From assembly GCA_017448355.1 (NCBI GenBank), contig JAFSLQ010000030.1, forward strand, positions 1 through 50,073: a stretch of DNA of 50,073 nucleotides, given 5' to 3'. Below are positions 41,521 through 47,456 of this stretch, piece by piece; position 1 is the first letter of the stretch; every line of letters starts with the position of its first letter. The stretch is from Clostridia bacterium. GTDB taxonomy: Bacteria > Bacillota > Clostridia > Christensenellales > Borkfalkiaceae. A program made the translations under genes and the position numbers. The notes below the pieces were generated by a model, which was not told the origin of the DNA, did no database searches, and worked only from the letters and a program-made list of their open reading frames with translations.

Positions 41521-41727
41521 TAAAAATGCCGCCCCCATACGAGAGCGGCACCGTAGAATATACCTTTCTCGTAAGTTGCTAAACTCGTTTACGTTCCCCT
41601 AAAAACAAAAGTTCTATGGAGTTAATAAACACGATAAGAGATATAATCCTACCACGATTATATCCATAGAACAAGGTTTTTATTAAGTTTGGAGAACGTC
41701 TATATAAATATAGTGTTCGAGTTTAGC
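41521..41727 (-). ncRNA. Candidate structured RNA with own promoter and terminator (~207 nt)
   Basis: On the minus strand the predicted first base (41727) is the first G of GCTAAACTCG, which pairs with CGAGTTTAGC (41587-41578). Inside, ACGTTC (41699-41694) pairs with GAACGT (41596-41591), TAAAAAC (41682-41676) with GTTTTTA (41606-41600), GTTCTATGG (41672-41664) with CCATAGAAC (41619-41611), and ATATAATC with GATTATAT at the tip; CTATAT-TT-ATATAG is a side hairpin. A terminator hairpin follows. It is either a free-standing RNA or an attenuating leader of the SLOG gene. Confidence 0.65.
41527..41550 (-). terminator. Intrinsic terminator of the candidate RNA
   Basis: On the minus strand TGCCGC-N12-GCGGCA followed by TTTTTA. 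It sits about 70 bases before the SLOG start codon. Confidence 0.75.
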
Positions 41728-41733
41728 ATACTT

Positions 41734-41762
41734 ATTATAACTTTTTTATTATCAAAAGTCAA
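41734..41762 (-). promoter_or_regulatory. Promoter of the candidate RNA
   Basis: TTGACT (41762-41757), exactly 17 bases, TATAAT (41739-41734). The expected +1 at 41727 is the first base of the outer stem. Confidence 0.8.
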
Positions 41763-41776
41763 CCCGTATATATAGT
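41749..41776 (+). promoter_or_regulatory. Possible weak promoter for leader B
   Basis: TTATCA (41749-41754), 16 bases, TATAGT (41771-41776). It overlaps the opposing promoter of the candidate RNA, so the two may exclude each other. Confidence 0.35.
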
Positions 41777-41795
41777 ACAACACAATCACTTTATA

Positions 41796-41987
41796 TTTTT
41801 GCCTTGTCGTTCGGACTATCGTAGCATACTTCTCGCAAAGGTAAACGGATAAAAATATTACTGTATTGATTATCAATTTATACCTTTACAGTAATATTTT
41901 TATCTTTTTCGTTGACCTTTGCTTTCATATTTTAACACTTTTAACCTTAACCGAAGTATGCTTCTCTGTCCGTGCCGACAGGCAAAT
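41796..41987 (+). ncRNA. Structured leader B (nested palindrome, ~190 nt)
   Basis: P1 TTTGCCTTGTCG (41798-41809) with CGACAGGCAAA (41976-41986, one bulge), extended by CGGAC (41812-41816) with GTCCG (41968-41972); P2 AGCATACTTC (41823-41832) with GAAGTATGCT (41953-41962); P3 GCAAAGGT (41835-41842) with ACCTTTGC (41915-41922); P4 a perfect 18-bp stem, 41848-41865 with 41887-41904; tip hairpin TTGAT-t-ATCAA. The start of P1 and the closing GCCGACAGGCAAA resemble leader A, but P2-P4 differ in sequence. The ribosome site of the 42014 gene follows. Confidence 0.6.
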
Positions 41988-42013
41988 AAAAAAATATAAG
42001 GAGAATACGAAAA

Positions 42014-42247
42014 ATGGAAACGTATTACACAAGCACCAATGGTTTAGGTAAAGCGATAATTTTCGTTTACGAAAAAGACGACTTATTCGAAGTCATTAAA
42101 ACATTAAAGTTTATCTCTAAGCTGCTATGTCTGAAACTCGACTACGACGTTGATTTTGACGAAAACGAAATCAGCGTACCCGTAACGGATTATTACGAGT
42201 TTAAGACCTTACAAAGAAAATTAAACGACCACTGCAAAGTGGCGTAA
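42014..42247 (+). CDS. Hypothetical small protein (77 aa)
   Basis: METYYTSTNGLGKAIIFVYE at the start and NEISVPVTDYYEFKTLQRKL near the end; an alpha/beta protein without recognised family. It is the first gene after leader B, behind AAGGAGAA, and opens a run of ten closely spaced genes in the same direction. It is likely an accessory protein of the conjugative or plasmid-like module. Confidence 0.65.
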   Translation: METYYTSTNGLGKAIIFVYEKDDLFEVIKTLKFISKLLCLKLDYDVDFDENEISVPVTDYYEFKTLQRKLNDHCKVA

Positions 42248-42264
42248 AAAAAGGAGAAAACATT

Positions 42265-42681
42265 ATGAAAACAACCAAAGAACAAAGAAAAGAACAAGCC
42301 GTCAAGTTATTAGAACAACTTGACATCTACAAGCCGTATATCAATGGCTTTAAGCAGTCTGACAAAGTATGCTTTTACGAAAACTTCGGCGGTTTCTGGG
42401 TTGACCAAGAACCGGAAATTGAAAAGAAAATGCAAGAGATCGAAAAAGAATACAACTGTACCGTTTACGCTATCACTCACGAATTTACCGAATTCGGCGA
42501 ACTTTACGATTTTCTCTTGGTTACAAGTGACAAAAGCGAGTGGGAAACTCTGGTAGAAAAAGCGCAAGGAAACGAATACTACACTTTTGCTTATTGCTGG
42601 AATAAAGACGACGACTGTTGTTCGGAATTCGGCACGTTAATAGTTAAAAGTTTCGGTGGCGGGATAAAACGCATCGGATAA
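42265..42681 (+). CDS. Hypothetical protein (138 aa)
   Basis: Acidic and soluble: MKTTKEQRKEQAVKLLEQLD, CFYENFGGFWVDQEPEIEKK, and the central YAITHEFTEFGELYDFLLVT. A Cys-containing DDDCCSEFG is near the end. The family is not recognised, but such proteins are common next to PcfJ in accessory elements. It starts behind AAAGGAGA, 17 bases after the previous stop. Confidence 0.65.
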   Translation: MKTTKEQRKEQAVKLLEQLDIYKPYINGFKQSDKVCFYENFGGFWVDQEPEIEKKMQEIEKEYNCTVYAITHEFTEFGELYDFLLVTSDKSEWETLVEKAQGNEYYTFAYCWNKDDDCCSEFGTLIVKSFGGGIKRIG

Positions 42682-42691
42682 GGAAAAAGAT

Positions 42692-42979
42692 ATGGACGAC
42701 ATAAAAATTCAAATAACTTATCGCGGGAAAACCTATGACTTTATATACGGTTCACAAGCATATATCTTTCACACGGGGCTGTATAACGACGTCCAGAAAA
42801 AATACGGAATAAAGGGCTTGCTCGAATACGTATCACTTGTAAATGCTTGTTATCTTAAAGACAGCAACCGAACACCGCTTGGCGCATTAAGCGATTATGT
42901 AGCAACACACTTTAAGAAATGCAAAAAATTAGGTCGGGAAGAAATACTCGACTTGTTTTATGAACAATTCGATTTATAG
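42692..42979 (+). CDS. Hypothetical small protein (95 aa)
   Basis: IQITYRGKTYDFIYGSQAYI opens a beta-rich N-terminus, followed by helices (YGIKGLLEYVSLVNACYLKD, LGREEILDLFYEQFDL). Not recognised. It is spaced 10 bases from both neighbours and so is part of the same transcript. Confidence 0.6.
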   Translation: MDDIKIQITYRGKTYDFIYGSQAYIFHTGLYNDVQKKYGIKGLLEYVSLVNACYLKDSNRTPLGALSDYVATHFKKCKKLGREEILDLFYEQFDL

Positions 42980-42989
42980 GAGAACAAAA

Positions 42990-43196
42990 ATGACACCTTA
43001 TAAAACAACGGCGCATATAAATTCGCTAAAAGGCAAAACGGCGGAAATTACCGTTTTAGATAAGCCGATAGAAAGTGAAAACAATTACATAGTAGATTAC
43101 GGCGGGGTTAAATGCTCCGCCGTTTTCAATTACTTTACCTGCGCTTTTTACGCAGACGATATTTATGGAATTATTAAGGAGAAAGATTATGAATAA
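42990..43196 (+). CDS. Hypothetical small protein (68 aa)
   Basis: The ATG at 42990 is preferred because AGGAGAA precedes it. The protein is a small beta-rich domain: TTAHINSLKGKTAEITVLDK and NYIVDYGGVKCSAVFNYFTC. It overlaps the next gene by 8 bases. No family is recognised. Confidence 0.6.
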   Translation: MTPYKTTAHINSLKGKTAEITVLDKPIESENNYIVDYGGVKCSAVFNYFTCAFYADDIYGIIKEKDYE

Positions 43197-43626
43197 ATAC
43201 CGTGAACTTAAAACAAGACAGCAAAAAGAAATGGACGCCTTCCCTTTCGGCGTATGCTTTTCGGATAAACAGTTTGAAGAAATGATGACAAAGTGGAATC
43301 TAACCGTAAACGATACGGATAAAATCTGCTCTGTCGGCGGTGGCTGCTATATCCGGAAATCCGACAAAGACGCTTTCCTTGAAATGTTTAAGCGTTTTGA
43401 AAAAGAAAAGCGAGACGCTATTGCCGAAGATAAAACGGGCGACGGGCTTATCTACGATATGTTCCTATACGAACTCGCTAACCACGAATACTGTATTACC
43501 TACGATACCGCCGAAACGTTTGACGCGCTTGACCTTACGCAAGAAGAAATAGACAAGGACAAGCGGTTATCCCACGGGCTTAAAAAGGCTATGAAAGATT
43601 ATTTGAAAAACACAAAGGAGTTTTAA
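43189..43626 (+). CDS. Conserved accessory-element protein (145 aa)
   Basis: I start it at ATG 43189 (MNKYRELKTRQQKEMDAFPF), where AAGGAGAA is well placed. FGVCFSDKQFEEMMTKWNL and ICSVGGGCYIRKSDKDAFLE resemble a family of small conserved proteins carried by Firmicutes plasmids, phages and conjugative elements (similar to DUF7659 proteins). The C-terminus is acidic (LDLTQEEIDKDKRLSHGLKK). The function is unknown. Confidence 0.7.
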   Translation: MNKYRELKTRQQKEMDAFPFGVCFSDKQFEEMMTKWNLTVNDTDKICSVGGGCYIRKSDKDAFLEMFKRFEKEKRDAIAEDKTGDGLIYDMFLYELANHEYCITYDTAETFDALDLTQEEIDKDKRLSHGLKKAMKDYLKNTKEF

Positions 43627-43627
43627 T

Positions 43628-43993
43628 ATGGCTACGTTAAACGATTTGAAAGAATATTTAAATTACGAGTTTTCGTCCGGTTGCTATACGGGCGAAGATT
43701 ACAAAAGTTTCCAAAGAAAGTATATCAACTACTTAAAAACTTTATCCAAAGAAAATGGCTGGGAACTTTGTAAGGTATTAAAAAACCATTACGAATTTTC
43801 CGCCTTTTTTAAGTTTAAGGATAAATACGTATATTTCTCTATATCCGACGTGCGTTTCTTCCGTAACGAGTGGTATAACAACATTTTAATAAGAACTGCT
43901 GAAAGCGATAGCGACTATCACGGCGGATATAATTGTTATTCAACCTTGCCTATTCTTAATTTTCGTATCAATAAATTATTCGGCAGGTGTTAA
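43628..43993 (+). CDS. Hypothetical protein (121 aa)
   Basis: Aromatic-rich soluble protein: ATLNDLKEYLNYEFSSGCYT, YEFSAFFKFKDKYVYFSISD and YHGGYNCYSTLPILNFRINK. Start behind AAGGAG, 1 base after the previous stop. No family is recognised; part of the small-gene array. Confidence 0.6.
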   Translation: MATLNDLKEYLNYEFSSGCYTGEDYKSFQRKYINYLKTLSKENGWELCKVLKNHYEFSAFFKFKDKYVYFSISDVRFFRNEWYNNILIRTAESDSDYHGGYNCYSTLPILNFRINKLFGRC

Positions 43994-44251
43994 ATGTACT
44001 ACGGCTATAAAATTGAAATAACGGAAGACGGAAAAACTAAATATAATATTTGCAGAACCCCTAACGAAACTCTTTTACAATTAGAATATTATTTAAAATT
44101 TCCGCCTTATGTTAAAAACAGAACGATACGGATATTAGACATTACGAAACAAGAAGTTAAAGACGGTATATTCGATAAACTCCCTTGGTATTCCACGGGA
44201 GTTATTTTTTTAACAATAACTATTAAAAATTTAAGGAGAAAACAAAAATGA
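43994..44251 (+). CDS. Hypothetical small protein (85 aa)
   Basis: MYYGYKIEITEDGKTKYNIC, then LLQLEYYLKFPPYVKNRTIR. The C-terminus is hydrophobic then basic (WYSTGVIFLTITIKNLRRKQ), so a membrane-touching tail is possible. It begins immediately at the preceding stop and overlaps the next gene by 4 bases (ATGA). Confidence 0.6.
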   Translation: MYYGYKIEITEDGKTKYNICRTPNETLLQLEYYLKFPPYVKNRTIRILDITKQEVKDGIFDKLPWYSTGVIFLTITIKNLRRKQK

Positions 44252-45195
44252 TTGTATTAAATCTGAAAGCAAACGATAACCAGCAAGAACGGCTTAAAGC
44301 CTACCTGCAAGACAACGTTTCCGAAACTCTTGCGAACAAAATAAATAACGGCGTAAAAATAGAAAAAGACGGCAAGCAGTTGATCTCTAAAAAAGACCTT
44401 GACGATTTTTTGGACTACGCCTGCAAAAAAGCGCAGGAACAGGCTGAAAAAGGCAAACGCTCGGCTATGGTGGAAGATGAAATTGTTTTCGGCTGGGCTA
44501 TGCACTATTTTGAAGAAGACAGCATCGAAGGCAAGTTATATAACACAGACGGAACGCCGTACGAACCGCCTAAACCGAAATACACACCGAAACCCGTTAC
44601 TACCGTTACGCCACCGCCTAAAAAAAATATTCAGCCTAATATGTTCGACCTTTTAAGTAAAAACGAAGACACTGACAATCAACACGGTGACGATACGGAC
44701 GCAGAAACGGAAGAACCAGAAGATGACATCACCGAAGAAGAAAAACAGGAAGTCTTTGAAGAATTAGCGCAAGAAGAACAACAAAAAGAAACCTCAAAAG
44801 TCAGCCCTATATACACACATTATACAGAACTGCAAGAAAAATATCCCGACTGCGTTATAGCCTACCGTTTAGGAGATTTCTATGAAATATTCGGTGAAAA
44901 CGCCGTTAAGATAGCGAATGCTTTAGATCTGACTTTAACAGGGCGTGATGTTGGCTTACCTGAACGGATACCGATGGTAGGCTTTCCCTATCACGCCGCA
45001 GATATTTATATAGCAAAAATAATAGAGAAAGGTTTTAAGGTGGCCGTTGTGGAAAGTCTGAACGATATAACCGTAAAGCCTGAAAATATGAAAATAGATA
45101 TGGAAACGGGAGAAATTATTAAAGATGATAATAACGGCGCTTTAATAAATATCCTTAAAGAACTTTTCGGAAACACTTTGGAGATAAGATTATGA
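44248..45195 (+). CDS. PcfK-like protein fused to a MutS domain I
   Basis: 315 residues. The N-terminal part (about 1-110) follows the PcfK-like family of conjugative plasmids: ERLKAYLQDNVSETLANKIN, SKKDLDDFLDYACKKAQEQA and DEIVFGWAMHYFEEDSIEGK. A Pro-rich then acidic linker (about 115-185) leads to a MutS mismatch-recognition domain I (about 186-285): HYTELQEKYPDCVIAYRLGD with FYEIFGENA, LTLTGRDVGLPERIPMVGFP and YHAADIYIAKIIEKGFKVAV. There is no MutS ATPase, so it can only bind DNA or partners. The gene overlaps pcfJ by 4 bases. Confidence 0.85.
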   Translation: MIVLNLKANDNQQERLKAYLQDNVSETLANKINNGVKIEKDGKQLISKKDLDDFLDYACKKAQEQAEKGKRSAMVEDEIVFGWAMHYFEEDSIEGKLYNTDGTPYEPPKPKYTPKPVTTVTPPPKKNIQPNMFDLLSKNEDTDNQHGDDTDAETEEPEDDITEEEKQEVFEELAQEEQQKETSKVSPIYTHYTELQEKYPDCVIAYRLGDFYEIFGENAVKIANALDLTLTGRDVGLPERIPMVGFPYHAADIYIAKIIEKGFKVAVVESLNDITVKPENMKIDMETGEIIKDDNNGALINILKELFGNTLEIRL

Positions 45196-46508
45196 AAACA
45201 AATTTTACAATAAGACCTATACCCAAATATCTGATAAAAAGAATAAGAAAACTCGACCTTAAATACTATCCCGAACAGGTAGGCATTACAAGGTATTACG
45301 CTTACTTTACGACTAAAAACAAACAATTATGTAAAGTGACCATAGCCCTTAAAAACCGTAAAAAAAGATGGGCGGTAAAACAGGTAGCAGTACACTTTAT
45401 ACACGAAAATTTCGGGTATTGCAAAGATATAGAGTATTTCTGGCTGGGCGGTTACGTCGTAGGCTGGTATCAAGAAGGGTTTTCTACTTACTGCAAAACG
45501 TGGGAAGACGGTAAATGGTATCAAATTAAAGATAAATATTATGATCCGGCGGCCACTATCGTTAATATAGAATATCTTGAAAGGTTTCCCGAATATAAAT
45601 ACGCCCAATACGACAGCGTTTATATTTACAATATTTTCCGTTACCTGCGACTTTACGAACAATATCCGCAGATGGAATACGTTATGAAAATGGGCTTACG
45701 TAGGTACGTTATGAGTAAAATGATTTTAAGAAAATGTCAAGATAAAACGTTTTGCAAGTGGCTTTATAGAAATAAAGAACGTTTGACCGAGATTAACAAA
45801 TATTACGACGTTTCGGTAGTACTTAAAGCGTATAAGACAAATAAAGATTTAGACGAACTGCAAGCGGAATCGTGGATAGTAAAACACTATGCTCACGACG
45901 AAAACTTAAAGCCTATACGGAAACAATTCCGCGGTGAATTACCGAAACTTTATAAATATATAAATTCGCAAAAAATTACGACGGACTTATATAGAGATTA
46001 TTTTACCGCCTGCGAATATCTGAAACTTGATATGAACATTCCTAAAAATCGCTACCCGCAAGAATTTATGCGCTGGCACGATATTCGAATAAACGAGTAT
46101 GATACGGCAAAAATAAAAGCGGACGAAAAACAAAGAAAAAGTTTTTACGCTAAATTCCTTAATATTGCAAATAAGTATATGCCTTTACAAAAAGAAAATG
46201 AAGATTACTGCGTAATAATTGCAAAATCCCCTGCGGAACTTATACAGGAAGGTAAAAAACTACACCATTGTGTAGGCGGTATGGGATACGACCAAAAATT
46301 CGCAAAGGAAGAAACGCTTATATTCTTTATCCGCACTATGAAAAACCCGAATAAGCCTTTCGTTACACTTGAATATTCACTTGAAAAACGTAAAATATTA
46401 CAATGTCACGGAAATAATAACTCTATACCTAATAGCAACGTAATGAATTATATAAACAAAGTATGGCTACCTTATGCCAACAAAAAAATTAAACAAATAG
46501 CCGCTTAA
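45192..46508 (+). CDS. pcfJ: PcfJ-like protein
   Basis: 438 residues. PcfJ is a conserved cytosolic protein of Firmicutes conjugative plasmids and elements; the biochemical role is not known. The diagnostic C-terminal block is present: CVIIAKSPAELIQEGKKLHH, CVGGMGYDQKFAKEETLIFF and NKPFVTLEYSLEKRKILQCH, with a His/Cys cluster (LHHCVGG) that could bind metal. The N-terminal half is Tyr/Lys-rich and less conserved. It overlaps the PcfK-like/MutS gene by 4 bases. Confidence 0.9.
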   Translation: MKTNFTIRPIPKYLIKRIRKLDLKYYPEQVGITRYYAYFTTKNKQLCKVTIALKNRKKRWAVKQVAVHFIHENFGYCKDIEYFWLGGYVVGWYQEGFSTYCKTWEDGKWYQIKDKYYDPAATIVNIEYLERFPEYKYAQYDSVYIYNIFRYLRLYEQYPQMEYVMKMGLRRYVMSKMILRKCQDKTFCKWLYRNKERLTEINKYYDVSVVLKAYKTNKDLDELQAESWIVKHYAHDENLKPIRKQFRGELPKLYKYINSQKITTDLYRDYFTACEYLKLDMNIPKNRYPQEFMRWHDIRINEYDTAKIKADEKQRKSFYAKFLNIANKYMPLQKENEDYCVIIAKSPAELIQEGKKLHHCVGGMGYDQKFAKEETLIFFIRTMKNPNKPFVTLEYSLEKRKILQCHGNNNSIPNSNVMNYINKVWLPYANKKIKQIAA

Positions 46509-46529
46509 AACGGCAAAGGAGAAAATAAT

Positions 46530-46850
46530 ATGGAAAACTATTTTAGAATTACAGGCTTTATACCCGAAAAGAATTTATCTTTTATAATAGATTCTTACGG
46601 GGCTTATAAAAAACTATGGCAATTTTCTGCCGTGCTTATAGCCAAGGGTTGCAGAATAATAGAAGTTGCTAATTCCGAAAAATTTATTGACGGCAATATT
46701 CCTAAACTTGAAAAACCATCGACTAAAATGGTGTTGCGAGCAACCGCCGAAGGAGAGCCTATACATACTACTTATGAATTTAACGGTATGACGTACAAGG
46801 CTATACAAGTCAGCGATAAAACTTATATCCCTGACAAAAACAGGATATAG
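46530..46850 (+). CDS. Conserved accessory-element protein (106 aa)
   Basis: MENYFRITGFIPEKNLSFII then DSYGAYKKLWQFSAVLIAKG and CRIIEVANSEKFIDGNIPKL. This conserved opening is seen in small proteins of Firmicutes conjugative elements. The function is unknown. It starts behind AAAGGAGA, 21 bases after pcfJ, and is the last gene of the array before a terminator. Confidence 0.7.
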   Translation: MENYFRITGFIPEKNLSFIIDSYGAYKKLWQFSAVLIAKGCRIIEVANSEKFIDGNIPKLEKPSTKMVLRATAEGEPIHTTYEFNGMTYKAIQVSDKTYIPDKNRI

Positions 46851-46860
46851 CCTATATAAT

Positions 46861-46886
46861 ACAGGCACGGAAATTCCCGTGCCTGT
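46861..46886. terminator. Terminator ending the plasmid-like array
   Basis: ACAGGCACGG and CCGTGCCTGT form a perfect 10-bp stem, followed by ATCTGTTT. It can also serve the convergent membrane gene. Confidence 0.85.
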
Positions 46887-46903
46887 ATCTGTTTATCCAT
46901 GTC

Positions 46904-47398
46904 TTAAAATAATATATAACAAATGCAACCACCGATCATAAAAAGTGTAAGTTGTATAATCATCAAAGTCCAAAAGATACGTTTAGTATCTTTAATAATT
47001 TTACCGCCTTGCACTAACTTTTTATCAATACTAGGGATAAGATAAATGATTACAATCGACACTACCATACACAATAAAGATATACCTAACAATACAAAAT
47101 CTCTGGTATTTTCCAGATTTACAAAATATTTTTCTGTAAATAAATCTAATGATGTATTTAATACAAAAAATATAAAATAGTTATATATTTGGTGTTTAAA
47201 ATTAAAGATTGTTATTACACATAAGCTTGCAAACCAATTAAATGACTGTTCATATAAGCTTATAAAAAAACTCCCTATAAAGTTGTCCGCATCAAAACCC
47301 CTTATCGTTTTAATAAAAACCATTAAAACGATAAATAAGTATATACAAGCGCTCAGTTTTGTAAAATTGCGCCAATCTTTCTTTTGTTCTTCTGTCAT
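46904..47398 (-). CDS. Four-TM membrane protein (164 aa)
   Basis: Four hydrophobic helices: SACIYLFIVLMVFIKTI, FNWFASLCVITIFNF with IYNYFIFFVLN, DFVLLGISLLCMVVSIVIIY and FWTLMIIQLTLFMIGGCICY. The ATG at 47398 (MTEEQKKDWRNF) gives a normal cytosolic N-terminus; a further ATG seven codons upstream is possible. The ribosome site is weak, and a strong 14-bp hairpin covers the region just upstream. No family is recognised. Confidence 0.65.
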   Translation of the reverse strand: MTEEQKKDWRNFTKLSACIYLFIVLMVFIKTIRGFDADNFIGSFFISLYEQSFNWFASLCVITIFNFKHQIYNYFIFFVLNTSLDLFTEKYFVNLENTRDFVLLGISLLCMVVSIVIIYLIPSIDKKLVQGGKIIKDTKRIFWTLMIIQLTLFMIGGCICYILF

Positions 47399-47415
47399 AT
47401 TACTAACCATAAACA

Positions 47416-47445
47416 TCAACGGACAGTAAGTTTACTGTCCGTTGA
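47416..47445. terminator. Perfect 14-bp hairpin between membrane gene and LRR gene
   Basis: TCAACGGACAGTAA (47416-47429) and TTACTGTCCGTTGA (47432-47445). It is a likely terminator of the LRR gene, though the T tract is weak, and it may also hinder translation of the next gene. Confidence 0.6.
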
Positions 47446-47456
47446 TAGGTTAAATT

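Noticed and set aside
41521-41727. Retron RNA
   Set aside because: There is no reverse transcriptase gene in the window and no clear msr/msd layout.
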